Notes: generated by a model from the sequence alone, not told the origin. A stretch of DNA of 64,000 nt from Mesorhizobium sp. M1E.F.Ca.ET.045.02.1.1 (GCF_003952485.1 NZ_CP034447.1:5656501-5720500), one strand, 5' to 3'. Shown: positions 1 through 9,686, counted from the first letter of the stretch. Numbers and translations are program-made.

Positions 1-137
1 AGCAGCATCAACCAGCCTCCAAATCCCACTAAGTCGCCTGGATTCTGCGACGGCTTGGCCGCCGAGCGGACGGCAAAGAAAACAGGCACACCGACCAGCA
101 GCAGAACGATTGCCCAATGCCAGATGGAAAATTGCAT
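1..137 (-). CDS. Small membrane protein, N-terminal part only
   Basis: Read on the minus strand from an ATG at 137, the frame is open to the window edge. It encodes a hydrophobic segment (residues 7-22, rich in L, V, I and F), a short polar stretch, then a GFGGWLML-like second hydrophobic start. A GGAGGG ribosome binding site lies 6-7 bases upstream, which fixes the start. The fragment is about 45 residues, so the family cannot be named; the GGWL motif resembles small multi-spanning DUF2569-type membrane proteins, but that is a guess. Confidence 0.6.
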   Translation of the reverse strand, partial: MQFSIWHWAIVLLLVGVPVFFAVRSAAKPSQNPGDLVGFGGWLML

Positions 138-347
138 CCAACCCCTCCCTCAAGATGCCCTTCTAGGTTGTAGCAGATCTCAATTTCAACTCAAGAGGCA
201 ATCTCGGGGAGTAAAGCGCCGCCTTCGCGGTCCAAGTGACGAAAGTCGTCCGATAGCCGAAACCAGAGCAGGCTTCGAACCTGGCGCTGCCGGCAAGACC
301 CGTCGCCCTATATTTCCGGCAAGATGCTATTCCGACTGGATGCTGCC

Positions 348-548
348 ATGTCGCGAACACTGATCGTCATTGGTCTCAGCATGGTCGCCATAGGCCTGCT
401 GTGGCCCTGGGTGACCCGGATCGGCCTTGGCAGGTTGCCCGGTGACATCGTGATCGAGCGTGAGAACTTCAGACTCTACGTTCCCATCACCACCGGAATA
501 CTGATCAGCGTCGTGCTCTCGGCGATCCTATGGCTGATCAACCGTTAG
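348..548 (+). CDS. DUF2905 domain inner-membrane protein
   Basis: 66-residue protein with two membrane helices (about residues 3-20 and 45-63) joined by a short loop carrying RIGLGRLPGDIVIER, the hallmark of the DUF2905 family. Family members are 65-75 residues and of unknown function. An in-frame ATG lies upstream at 324, but the one at 348 (MSRTLIV) gives the family-like N-terminus. It sits alone between a divergent membrane-protein gene and a convergent TetR gene. Both helices and the loop are intact. Confidence 0.85.
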   Translation: MSRTLIVIGLSMVAIGLLWPWVTRIGLGRLPGDIVIERENFRLYVPITTGILISVVLSAILWLINR

Positions 549-577
549 GGGATGCTCCGGCCCTCGCCTCGATCGTC

Positions 578-1192
578 TCACATCCCAATCGCCGCCACCA
601 AGATCCTGTTCTGCCTTCGAATCGCCGCGCGCAGGTCCGGTATCTTCGCCTCATCTCTCTTCACGAACTCGATGAACATCATGTTCATGTTGTTGAAGAT
701 CAGCTCGCCCACCGCCGGGCCGTCGATGTCTGACCGCACCAGGCCGATCTCCTGCAGCCGCGCGATCAACGCCCGGATCTGCTCGGTCAACTCACGGTCC
801 AGCGCGGTATAGGCCTGGCCGAACGGGCTGTCGGGCAATTGCGTCGAGATCGCCATTGCCTGCCGCCACATCTCCTTGCTCAGATAATTCAGCGAGTGCT
901 CGATATAGATGCCGATCAGCGTGTCGAGCGCGTCGCCGACATTGGCGGGCGGGCTGGCGACCACGCCTCGCCCGGCATTGAGCACCTCGTTGACCTCCAT
1001 CGACACGATGGCGCCGAGGATGTCGCCCTTGTTCTGGTAGTAATTGTAGATGGTGCCGATCGAGACCTCGGCCTGCGCGGCGATCGCCTCGATCTTGGCG
1101 CCTTCATAGCCGGCTTCGCGAAACAGCGAGGTGGCCGCATCGATGATGCGACGGTGCCGGTCCGCCTTCTGTCGTTCGCGCAATCCGCTCAT
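578..1192 (-). CDS. TetR/AcrR family transcriptional regulator
   Basis: 204 residues. The N-terminal helix-turn-helix (residues about 10-57) has the TetR pattern: RRIIDAATSLFREAGYEGAKI, then a recognition helix ending VSIGTIYNYYQNKGDI. The C-terminal two thirds is a variable ligand and dimerisation domain. An AGAGG ribosome binding site lies 6 bases before the ATG. It is divergent from the ABC importer operon that starts 92 bp away, and a near-perfect palindrome lies between them. It probably represses that operon until a transported compound or its metabolite binds; this is inferred from layout and palindrome only. Confidence 0.9.
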   Translation of the reverse strand: MSGLRERQKADRHRRIIDAATSLFREAGYEGAKIEAIAAQAEVSIGTIYNYYQNKGDILGAIVSMEVNEVLNAGRGVVASPPANVGDALDTLIGIYIEHSLNYLSKEMWRQAMAISTQLPDSPFGQAYTALDRELTEQIRALIARLQEIGLVRSDIDGPAVGELIFNNMNMMFIEFVKRDEAKIPDLRAAIRRQNRILVAAIGM

Positions 1193-1219
1193 ATCGGCCT
1201 CTCTGCCACAAAATCATAA

Positions 1220-1245
1220 TTGACTCAATTTTAGAATTGGTTCAA
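1220..1245. promoter_or_regulatory. Palindromic putative TetR operator
   Basis: Arms TTGACTCAATT (1220-1230) and AATTGGTTCAA (1235-1245) pair at 9 of 11 positions around a 4-base centre. The site lies between the divergent TetR gene and the ABC operon, 39 bp before the importer start codon. Its size (26 bp) suits two TetR dimers or one extended dimer site. The left arm also holds a TTGACT hexamer that could serve as a -35 box. Confidence 0.6.
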
Positions 1246-1284
1246 CTTTTCCGTAAGAAGCCAGCAAGGCAGGGAGAACACTCG

Positions 1285-2367
1285 ATGACCGCCAATGCCC
1301 GGAATCCGCTTTCCACCCTGAAGTCCCGTCTCGGAGCCGCTTGCGCGGCCGCGGCGCTGCTCATCGCAGCGGGCGGCGCTCGGGCCGCCGATCTCAACGC
1401 GCTGATCTGGTGCGATCACTCCGATCCGGCGCTGCTGCAGCCCTTCGAGGAGGCCAACAACGTCAAGGTCAACGTCAAGGAATTCGAGGGCACCGGCGCC
1501 GGTCTCGCCATCGTCGAGCAGTCGCAGCCCGGCGACTGGGACGTGATGGTGATCGATTCCATCGACGTTCCGCGCGGCGTCGAAAAAGGCCTGTTCGAGC
1601 CGTTGCCCGAAGACAAATTGCCCTTCGCCGACCTCTTCGCGGAAGTGAAGATGGACAAGTCCACCGTCGTCAACGGCAAGCGCTACGGCATCACCGAAAA
1701 GTTCGGCTACAACACGATCGGTTTCAACAAGACCAAGGTCGATCCGGCCGACATGCAGTCGCTGGCGTCGCTCACCGGCGACAAATACAAGGGCAAGATC
1801 GCGATATACGACTATTATCTGCCGGTGATCGGCATGGCGGCTTTGGCCATCGGCAAGAAGACGGCCGATCTCACCGAGGCCGACCTTCCCGCCCTCAAGG
1901 CCGAGCTCCTCAAGATGAAAGCCAACGCCAAGCTGGTCGGCGAAGTCACCGCCAGCCAAACCGCTTTGGCCACCGGCGAGGTCGACATCCTTGTCGGCGG
2001 CGGCGAGTGGGTGACGGCCGGTCTTGCCAAGGAAAACCCGGCGCTCGACTTCTCGATCCCGAAGGAAGGCGCGGTGCTCTGGTCGCAGTCGCTGGCCATG
2101 TTCAAGGATTCCAAGAACAAGGACATGGCGCTGAAGTTCATCCAATACATCATGAGCCCGGAGGGCCAGGCGCGGCTTGCCACCTCGTCCTGCTACTGGG
2201 GCATGCCGGCGAACACCAAGGCGGCGCTGAGCGACGAGCAGAAGAAGACCCTGCGCTTCGACGAGCAGCCGGGCTTCCTGGCACGGGCCCAGGCCTATTC
2301 GGCGCCCAACGCCGACCTCGACAAGAAGATGCAGGATATGTGGACCGAAATGCTGCAGGCGCAGTAA
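1285..2367 (+). CDS. ABC transporter substrate-binding protein, PotD-like
   Basis: 360 residues starting MTANARNPL. A signal peptide ends near GARAADLN (cleavage about residue 33). The mature protein has the type-2 periplasmic binding fold of the spermidine/putrescine (PotD/PotF) group: LIWCDHSDPALLQPFE near the N-terminus, a YGITEKFGYNTIGFNKTK strand pair, and a C-terminal ALKFIQYIMSPEGQA helix. The ATG at 1285 has AGGGAGA upstream; the in-frame codon at 1237 lies within the promoter region. First gene of a five-gene operon. The substrate is unknown: polyamine-type importers also carry other amines and organic acids. Confidence 0.9.
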   Translation: MTANARNPLSTLKSRLGAACAAAALLIAAGGARAADLNALIWCDHSDPALLQPFEEANNVKVNVKEFEGTGAGLAIVEQSQPGDWDVMVIDSIDVPRGVEKGLFEPLPEDKLPFADLFAEVKMDKSTVVNGKRYGITEKFGYNTIGFNKTKVDPADMQSLASLTGDKYKGKIAIYDYYLPVIGMAALAIGKKTADLTEADLPALKAELLKMKANAKLVGEVTASQTALATGEVDILVGGGEWVTAGLAKENPALDFSIPKEGAVLWSQSLAMFKDSKNKDMALKFIQYIMSPEGQARLATSSCYWGMPANTKAALSDEQKKTLRFDEQPGFLARAQAYSAPNADLDKKMQDMWTEMLQAQ

Positions 2368-2375
2368 ATCGGCCG

Positions 2376-3221
2376 ATGAGCATTTCCGGAAGCAACTCGC
2401 GTGCCCTGCCCTGGGCGCTGGTCACGCCGGCGCTGGCGTGGACGCTTGCCTTCTTCGTACTGCCCTTCATCGCCATGGGGCTTTCCAGCCTCACGGCGCA
2501 TGAAGGCGGTGGGCTGACTTTAGCCAATTACAGCCAGTTCTTCACCGATCCGTCTTACTGGCGGGCGATGGTGAACTCGCTGGAGGTGACGGCGATCGTC
2601 ACCGTGATCTCGATCCTGCTCGCCTATCCCTTCGCCTGGATCCTCGCGGAACAAGTGCCGGAGCGCTGGCAGCGGCTGGCGCTGATGCTGGCCGTGCTGC
2701 CGTTCTGGACGTCTTACGTCGTGCGTTCCTATTCCTGGCTGCTGGTGCTGGCGCAAAACGGCGTCATCAACCGGGCGCTGACCGGCATCGGCCTGATCGC
2801 CGAGCCGCTGCAGCTTGCCAATACGCGCTTCGCCACCGTCACCGGCTTCGTGCATTTCTTCGTCATGCTGCTGACGCTGACGATCTTCGCCAATCTCAAG
2901 CAGCTTAGCCCGAGCTACCGCAAGGCGGCGGCCGATCTCGGCGCAGGGCCGGTGCGCACATTCCTGCATGTCGTGCTGCCGCTCACCCTGCCCGGCATCA
3001 TGGTCGGCGCCTTCCTCACCTTCGTGCTCTGCATCGGCGACTACATCACGCCGCAGATCCTCGGCGGCAACAACGAGCTGGTCATGCCGCAACTGGTGAT
3101 GATGCAGATCGGCCGCCGCGGCGATTTCCCGCTGGCTTCGGCGCTGTCGATCATCCTGATGGCGGTGGTCACCGTCGCCTATCTCGCCTGCGCCCGCTGG
3201 CTGAAGATCGAGCGGGCCTGA
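2376..3221 (+). CDS. ABC transporter permease, PotB-like
   Basis: 281-residue inner-membrane permease with six predicted helices. The EAA loop that contacts the ATPase is seen as YRKAAADLGAGPVRTFLHVVLPLTLPG near residue 185. The ATG at 2376 lies 8 bases after the stop of the binding-protein gene. Its order after a PotD-like protein and before a second permease matches potB of polyamine-type importers. It forms the transmembrane channel with the next gene product. Confidence 0.9.
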   Translation: MSISGSNSRALPWALVTPALAWTLAFFVLPFIAMGLSSLTAHEGGGLTLANYSQFFTDPSYWRAMVNSLEVTAIVTVISILLAYPFAWILAEQVPERWQRLALMLAVLPFWTSYVVRSYSWLLVLAQNGVINRALTGIGLIAEPLQLANTRFATVTGFVHFFVMLLTLTIFANLKQLSPSYRKAAADLGAGPVRTFLHVVLPLTLPGIMVGAFLTFVLCIGDYITPQILGGNNELVMPQLVMMQIGRRGDFPLASALSIILMAVVTVAYLACARWLKIERA

Positions 3222-3223
3222 CG

Positions 3224-4006
3224 ATGCGCGCCGCCGTCCGCATCGCCGCCTGGCTCTATGCCGTCGCCATCTACGGCTTCATCTTCCTGCCGGTGGTGGT
3301 GCTGGTGCTGTTTTCGCTGCAGGCGACCTCGTTCCCGATCCCGCCCTTCACCGGCCCGTCGCTGCGCTGGTACCAAGCGGTGCTGTCCGATACGCGGCTC
3401 ACCTCGGCGCTGGTCAATTCGCTGCTGGTGGCGGTGCTGTCCTCGCTCACCTCCGTCACGCTCGGCTTCCTCTCCGCCTGGGGGTTCGCGCGCTTCGTGC
3501 TGCCGGGCTCGGCCATCTTACGCGGGCTGATCACGTTGCCGCTCACCGTCAGCTATCTCATCATCGGCATGGGGCTGCTGGTGCTGTTCAACTGGGCCGG
3601 CGTGCCGAAATCGCTTTTAGCCGCCGGCATCGGCCATGTGGTGATCAACCTGCCGCTTTGCTTTGCCATCATCTACAGCCAGATGGGCGATCATCAGATC
3701 AACATCGAGCGCGCCGCACGCGACCTGGGTGCGGCCGAATGGAAGGTGCTGCTCATGATCACGGTGCCCGTGATGGCGCCGGCGATCTTCGCCGGCTTCT
3801 TCCTGTCGATGACCTTCTCCTGGGACGAGTTCGTCATCTCCTTCCTGCTCACCCGTTTCGAGACGACGCTCCCCGTCGAGATCTGGAACCTCTTGCGCTC
3901 CGGCCTCAATCCCAAGACCAATGCCGTCGGCTCGCTGGTCTTTGCCGTCTCCATCGTCCTGGTGGTGTTTTTCGAATTGACCCTGCTGCGAAGAAAGCCG
4001 GCATGA
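3224..4006 (+). CDS. ABC transporter permease, PotC-like
   Basis: 260-residue second permease of the importer, with six hydrophobic segments. The EAA loop reads ERAARDLGAAEWKVLLMITVP at about residues 160-180. An SWDEFVISFLLTRFETTLPVEIW motif near the C-terminus is typical of PotC and PotI. It starts 2 bases after the stop of the preceding permease gene, and its own stop overlaps the ATPase start as ATGA, implying translational coupling. Confidence 0.92.
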   Translation: MRAAVRIAAWLYAVAIYGFIFLPVVVLVLFSLQATSFPIPPFTGPSLRWYQAVLSDTRLTSALVNSLLVAVLSSLTSVTLGFLSAWGFARFVLPGSAILRGLITLPLTVSYLIIGMGLLVLFNWAGVPKSLLAAGIGHVVINLPLCFAIIYSQMGDHQINIERAARDLGAAEWKVLLMITVPVMAPAIFAGFFLSMTFSWDEFVISFLLTRFETTLPVEIWNLLRSGLNPKTNAVGSLVFAVSIVLVVFFELTLLRRKPA

Positions 4007-5067
4007 GCGCGCCCCTCGTCGACATCCGCAACGTCTCGCATCGCTTCGGCCAGCTTCCGGTGCTGAAGAACGTCTCTCTTGCCATCGAGCCCGGCAGCTA
4101 CACCATCCTGCTCGGGCCGTCCGGCTCCGGCAAGACGACGCTGCTTTCCATCCTCGGCGGCTTCGTGACACCCAGCGAGGGCAAGGTGTTCATCCGCGGC
4201 GAGGACTGCACGTCCGTGCCGCCCGCCAAGCGCCCGACGACGACGGTGTTCCAGGACTATGCGCTGTTTCCGCATATGAGCGTCGGCGGCAATGTCGGCT
4301 TCGGGCTGCGCATGCAGGGCGTCGACGGCGCGACGCGGGCGGCCAAGGCGCGCGAAGCGCTGGCTCTCGTCGGGCTGGCGGCCGCCTTCGACAAGAAGCC
4401 GCATCAATTGTCCGGCGGCCAGCGGCAGCGCGTGGCGCTGGCCCGCGCGCTGGTCATCGAACCGGCCGTGCTTCTGCTCGACGAGCCGCTCGGCGCGCTG
4501 GATCTCAAACTGCGCCGGCAGATGCAGGACGAGCTGAAGGCCATCCAGAAGCGCGTCGGCACCGCCTTCGTCCATGTCACCCACGACCAGGAGGAAGCGA
4601 TGGCGCTCGCCGACCATTGCGTGGTGATGAATGACGGCCGCATTGAGGACGAAGGCGCGCCGGAGCGGGTCTATGCGCGGCCGAAGACGCGCTTCTCGGC
4701 CACCTTTATGGGCGAGAGCACCATCCTTGCAGGAACCGTGACCGAGGCGAAGAACGGGATCGTCACGGCCTCGACCTCGGCTGGGCCGATCTCGCTGCCC
4801 GGCGCCTCACCTGCCGGCGCCGGCGTTGCTCTAGCCATCCGGCCCGAGCACCTCGTCCTCGGCGAGACGAAAGCCGATGTCGCGCTGGGCACAGCCAAGG
4901 TCAGCGACGTCGTCTTCCAGGGCAGCTTCAAGCGCGTGCTGGCCGCCTCGACGCGGGATCCTGCATTGCAATTCATCGCCAAGGCTCCGGCATCGGCCAC
5001 CGTCCGGGCAGGCGACACGATCGCGGTTTCGTGCAACGCTCAAGACATCATCCTGCTGGCGGACTGA
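4003..5067 (+). CDS. ABC transporter ATP-binding protein, PotA-like
   Basis: 354 residues. The nucleotide-binding domain shows Walker A GPSGSGKTT, the Q-loop in TVFQDYALFPHMSV, signature LSGGQRQRVALARAL, Walker B VLLLDEPLGALD and the switch histidine in HVTHDQEEA. The C-terminal region (from about residue 240) is a TOBE domain of the CUT1/MOI group, with AIRPEHLVLG. The start overlaps the previous stop (ATGA). It drives import for the binding protein and permeases encoded just upstream. Confidence 0.95.
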   Translation: MSAPLVDIRNVSHRFGQLPVLKNVSLAIEPGSYTILLGPSGSGKTTLLSILGGFVTPSEGKVFIRGEDCTSVPPAKRPTTTVFQDYALFPHMSVGGNVGFGLRMQGVDGATRAAKAREALALVGLAAAFDKKPHQLSGGQRQRVALARALVIEPAVLLLDEPLGALDLKLRRQMQDELKAIQKRVGTAFVHVTHDQEEAMALADHCVVMNDGRIEDEGAPERVYARPKTRFSATFMGESTILAGTVTEAKNGIVTASTSAGPISLPGASPAGAGVALAIRPEHLVLGETKADVALGTAKVSDVVFQGSFKRVLAASTRDPALQFIAKAPASATVRAGDTIAVSCNAQDIILLAD

Positions 5068-5070
5068 AGA

Positions 5071-5832
5071 ATGAGCATGCTTCCGGTCATCGAGGCTCCG
5101 GACTGGTACGAGACCATCCGCATGGGCGACGGCGTCACGCTCATCCACGAGCCATGGATAAAACCATTCTTTCGCTGCAACATGTGGCATGTGCGCGGGC
5201 GAGACCGCGATCTGCTGTTCGATACAGGCCTCGGCCATTTCAGTCTGAGACGGCATGTGCCGCTGGTGAGCGAGCGCAAGCTCGTCTGCGTCGCCAGTCA
5301 CACGCATTTCGACCACATCGGCTGCCATCACGAATTTCCGGATCGCTGCGTGCATTCCGCCGAAGCGGCAATCCTCGCCGACCCGCGCAACGAATCGACC
5401 GTCGCCGACCGCTACGCCAACGAAGAGATGTTCGATGGTGCGCCGGAAGGCTGGGACACGGCGCGCTACCATATCCTGCCCGCCCCAGCCGGCCGGCTGC
5501 TTGAGCATGGCGATGTCGTCGATCTCGGCGACCGCGCCTTCGAGGTCATCCACACGCCTGGACATTCGCCCGGCGGTATCGCGCTCAACGAGAAGAAGAC
5601 CGGCATCCTCTTGTCCGGCGACATCGTCTATGAGGGGCCGCTGATCGACGACGTCTATCACTCCGATATCGAGGACTATGTCGAGACGCTGCTCGCCATG
5701 CGCGACCTCGATGTCTCGGTCGTCCATGGCGGCCATTTTCCGAGCTTCGGCAAGGTGCGCTATCGGCAACTTATCGATGAGTATCTGGCGCACAAGCGCA
5801 AGGCCGGCTGCCACCTGAAGCAGAGCAGGTGA
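5071..5832 (+). CDS. MBL-fold metallo-hydrolase
   Basis: 253 residues with the metallo-beta-lactamase fold. The metal-binding motif HTHFDH is at residues 77-82, followed by HTPGHSPGG, a LSGDIVYEG aspartate strand and a final VVHGGHFPSF histidine. No signal peptide is visible, so it is cytoplasmic. It begins 3 bases after the ATPase stop and is the last gene of the importer operon. The likely role is hydrolysis of an ester, lactone or thioester bond in the imported compound; that is inference, since the fold covers many reactions. Confidence 0.88.
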   Translation: MSMLPVIEAPDWYETIRMGDGVTLIHEPWIKPFFRCNMWHVRGRDRDLLFDTGLGHFSLRRHVPLVSERKLVCVASHTHFDHIGCHHEFPDRCVHSAEAAILADPRNESTVADRYANEEMFDGAPEGWDTARYHILPAPAGRLLEHGDVVDLGDRAFEVIHTPGHSPGGIALNEKKTGILLSGDIVYEGPLIDDVYHSDIEDYVETLLAMRDLDVSVVHGGHFPSFGKVRYRQLIDEYLAHKRKAGCHLKQSR

Positions 5833-5861
5833 ACGATCAGACCCGATTTTGTGATGCTGGG

Positions 5862-6065
5862 TTAAAGCGCCCTTTGCGGGCAGGGCGTCCCGGCGGCATC
5901 GCCGCAGCGGGAGGCCGCAGGCTGCGGCCGCAGGCTCATCTCTTCCGATTGGCGCACCAGTTCGGCGAACATCAGCGCGAAACTTCCCATCATCAGGAAG
6001 ACTATGATCAGGCGCGTTACCGGCAATAGACAGGTCTCTCGACTGGCCAGCCCCCGCCAACCCAT
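5862..6065 (-). CDS. Possible small single-span membrane protein
   Basis: An open frame of up to 67 residues contains TRLIIVFLMMGSFALMFAEL, a convincing membrane helix preceded by arginines, followed by a polar tail LVRQSEEMSLRPQP. The ATG at 6065 has no good ribosome binding site. A TTG a few codons before the helix is an alternative start. The last 25 residues overlap palindromic GC-rich sequence and may be fortuitous. I do not recognise a family. Kept because of the clean helix with a positive-inside pattern. Confidence 0.35.
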   Translation of the reverse strand: MGWRGLASRETCLLPVTRLIIVFLMMGSFALMFAELVRQSEEMSLRPQPAASRCGDAAGTPCPQRAL

Positions 6066-6193
6066 CCACTGCCGGCTAACATGGCTGATCCGGCTTTACG
6101 AGTGTTTAAGCTCGGTCTTAACCATCTCAGCCATCACATTCATTGCACGCCTGTCACGAAGCGCGAGGGCCGTCCTTCCGTTCGCACGGCATG

Positions 6194-6228
6194 GCATGCC
6201 GCCCTTTGCAGATGAGGGCGGCGCATGC
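6194..6228 (+). promoter_or_regulatory. Hairpin in the nadK leader
   Basis: A perfect 8-bp stem, GCCGCCCT (6198-6205) with AGGGCGGC (6215-6222), encloses a 9-base loop. It is extended by GCAT with ATGC across a 2-base bulge. It ends about 50 bases before the nadK ATG and has no T-run, so it is more likely a leader structure than a terminator. Confidence 0.5.
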
Positions 6229-6278
6229 TACGCCGTCGCCCGCGGCCAGCAGGCGGTCGCGGTCGCCGTTCGGGATCC

Positions 6279-7052
6279 ATGAGCAAAGAAACCAGCCGTT
6301 TCGCCTTCGTCTCTTCGGACACTGGTGACGCCCGCGCGGCGCTGCAGAGCCTGTCTGCGCGCTATGGGCAGATACCCGTCGCCGAGGCCGATATCATTGT
6401 CGCGCTCGGCGGCGATGGCTTCCTGCTGCAGACGCTGCGCGACACGATGAGCAGCGGCAAGAAGGTCTACGGCATGAACCGTGGCACCATCGGCTTCCTG
6501 ATGAACGAATATCGCGCCGGCGGCCTCGAGGAGCGCATTTCGCGCGCGGTGCCCGAAACGATCCGCCCGCTGGAAATGGTTGCGGTCACGCGTGACGGAG
6601 AACCCGTTTCGGCTTTGGCGATCAACGAAGTGGCGCTTTGGCGCCAGTCCTATCAGACGGCAAAGATCCGCATCACCGTGGACGAGCAGGTGCGGCTGGA
6701 GGAGTTGAACTGCGACGGCGTGATGATTGCCACGCCGGCAGGCTCCACCGCCTACAACCTGTCGGCGCACGGACCGATCCTGCCGCTCGACGCGCCGCTT
6801 CTGGCGCTGACACCGGTCAGCCCGTTCCGGCCGCGGCGCTGGCGCGGCGCACTGCTTTCCAACAAGGCGACCGTGCGCTTCGACATCTTGGAATCGGAAA
6901 AGCGCCCGGTAAACGCCGCCGCCGACCACACCGAGGTCAAGGCGATTGCCTCGGTCACGGTCCGGGAATCGCCGACCGCCACGGCGACGTTGCTGTTCGA
7001 TCCCAATCATTCGTGGAACGAGCGTATTCTTGCCGAGCAGTTCCGCTATTGA
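6279..7052 (+). CDS. nadK: NAD kinase
   Basis: 257 residues; phosphorylates NAD to NADP using ATP or polyphosphate in the cytoplasm. Family signatures are visible: GGDG at residues 44-47 in VALGGDGFLLQTLR, YGMNRGTIGFLMNE, the catalytic ELNCDGVMIATPAGSTAYNLS region and the C-terminal TPVSPFRPRRWRGALL. The ATG at 6279 gives the usual alphaproteobacterial length; the upstream in-frame start at 6225 would add an arginine-rich, unlikely extension. Monocistronic, between a hairpin-bearing leader and the helicase leader. Confidence 0.95.
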   Translation: MSKETSRFAFVSSDTGDARAALQSLSARYGQIPVAEADIIVALGGDGFLLQTLRDTMSSGKKVYGMNRGTIGFLMNEYRAGGLEERISRAVPETIRPLEMVAVTRDGEPVSALAINEVALWRQSYQTAKIRITVDEQVRLEELNCDGVMIATPAGSTAYNLSAHGPILPLDAPLLALTPVSPFRPRRWRGALLSNKATVRFDILESEKRPVNAAADHTEVKAIASVTVRESPTATATLLFDPNHSWNERILAEQFRY

Positions 7053-7133
7053 GCCGGCGCAAGGACAAGACCTCGTTTAAGCATCGCGATTAAGGTTACG
7101 TCTTCACAATCGCCGGAATCCCGGCCGTTTCTG

Positions 7134-7162
7134 TTGACAAATCGCGGACTTGCGCCTAACTG
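7134..7162 (+). promoter_or_regulatory. Possible promoter for the DEAD-box helicase gene
   Basis: A consensus TTGACA hexamer (7134-7139) is followed 17 bases later by TAACTG (7157-7162), a poor -10 match. It lies upstream of the structured leader. The -35 is convincing and the -10 is not. Confidence 0.4.
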
Positions 7163-7175
7163 CAAGCCCGATCTT

Positions 7176-7210
7176 GCAGGCGCGCGGCGCCTGCCGCAAC
7201 ACGTGTTGCG
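7176..7210 (+). promoter_or_regulatory. Two adjacent perfect hairpins in the helicase leader
   Basis: The first is GCAGGCGC (7176-7183) pairing with GCGCCTGC (7187-7194) over a 3-base loop. Immediately after comes the 16-base perfect palindrome CGCAACACGTGTTGCG (7195-7210), followed by ATTTTCC. They sit 33 bases before the likely start codon. The second could act as a weak terminator or attenuator, or as an inverted-repeat protein site. Confidence 0.55.
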
Positions 7211-7242
7211 ATTTTCCTGAACCAGCCAAAGACAACAAACAC

Positions 7243-8784
<1,542 letters not shown>

Positions 8785-8811
8785 AGTCGATACCAGCATA
8801 GCCCGGAATGA

Positions 8812-8843
8812 AAACGGCCCCTGAGCGGGGCCGTTTCTTTTTT
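8812..8843 (+). terminator. Rho-independent terminator of the helicase gene
   Basis: Stem AAACGGCCCC (8812-8821) with GGGGCCGTTT (8827-8836), loop TGAGC, then a run of T through 8843. It lies 28 bases after the helicase stop. Confidence 0.9.
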
Positions 8844-8884
8844 GCTGTCGCTTCGCCTGAAGCAATTCAGCCAAAGGCAGTGCC

Positions 8885-9493
8885 TTACATCGGACCTGGC
8901 ATCATCTTGGTCGGCTTCTCCAGCATCGGGAACTCGGCCTTGGTGCATTTCACGTTCGGGTTCGTCGGGGCGAACATGCCGTTCGGATTATCCCTGAACA
9001 GCCAGGCATGCAGGTCGTAGTGGACGAACTCCTTCGGGATCAGCGGATAGTGCCCCTCCATCGGTCCCATGAATTTCTGGCCAAACAGGCTCGGTGCTTC
9101 CTTGACGTCCGGTGTCAGCGGCACCAGCCATTCCACGCCGACCAGTTTCAAGCCTTTCTTCGTCGGCTCGTAGATCAGGACGTTGGGTTTCATCGGGTCT
9201 AGTGGCTTGCCAACGCTCGGGACGTTGACGAAATGGACGCCCATGGCGCCTTTCGGATAGTCCATCGTGCCCGGTATCTTCTCGCCGCTGTAGTAGACGC
9301 AGCCTTCGGTCGATAGATAGAGGTCGCGGATGGCGGCCGTGTAGTCCTCATATTTGGCCAGCGATTTTTTCAAGGCTTCGATGTCGGCCTTGTTGGCCTC
9401 CTCGGCTTGAGCCGCGGCCGCGCCTAGCCACGCGCCCAAGAGACCAGTCAAAACGAGGACGCCGCAGCGCCCAAGGCGAGCAGTTCTTGTCAT
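8885..9493 (-). CDS. Conserved exported hypothetical protein
   Basis: 202 residues with a signal peptide (LVLTGLLGAWLGAAAAQAEEA, cleavage near residue 31), so periplasmic. The mature part begins with a charged helix (KADIEALKKSLAKYEDYTAAIRDLY). It then has an aromatic-rich region with conserved-looking segments such as GAMGVHFVN, EWLVPL and HYDLHAWLFRDNP. A GGAGGAA ribosome binding site sits just before the ATG at 9493. The HYDLHAW(L)F and NP.G.F.P.NP pattern occurs in exported proteins of unknown function in rhizobia; I do not recognise an enzyme motif. Confidence 0.75.
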   Translation of the reverse strand: MTRTARLGRCGVLVLTGLLGAWLGAAAAQAEEANKADIEALKKSLAKYEDYTAAIRDLYLSTEGCVYYSGEKIPGTMDYPKGAMGVHFVNVPSVGKPLDPMKPNVLIYEPTKKGLKLVGVEWLVPLTPDVKEAPSLFGQKFMGPMEGHYPLIPKEFVHYDLHAWLFRDNPNGMFAPTNPNVKCTKAEFPMLEKPTKMMPGPM

Positions 9494-9686
9494 GCATTCC
9501 TCCCAGATTTCTGATCTGGCCGTGCAAGACCGAGGCGGAAAAAATGCTTGTCGCGCGGCCAGTTGCCGCCTCATCCCCGCTGGAACAGGATTGATGCTAG
9601 TCCTTTCTCGAGCTCCGGAAAAGCATCATTTAGAGGAAGCTAATGGCCTAAGACTTTTGACCCAACCTGGAGTCCCGCAAAAATAA

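Larger units (their letters stand above)
5833..6278. other. 446-bp intergenic region before nadK
   Basis: It lies after the importer operon. GC-rich short palindromes occur near 5868-5930 (for example GCGCCCT with AGGGCGT), with no clear T-run terminator. A possible small membrane-protein ORF lies on the minus strand. A strong hairpin at 6194-6228 lies just before nadK. No other gene is supported. Confidence 0.5.

Noticed and set aside
6100..6125. TTAA-N8-TTAA upstream of nadK as a CtrA box
   Set aside because: Spacing is 8, not 7, and NAD kinase is not an expected cell-cycle target.
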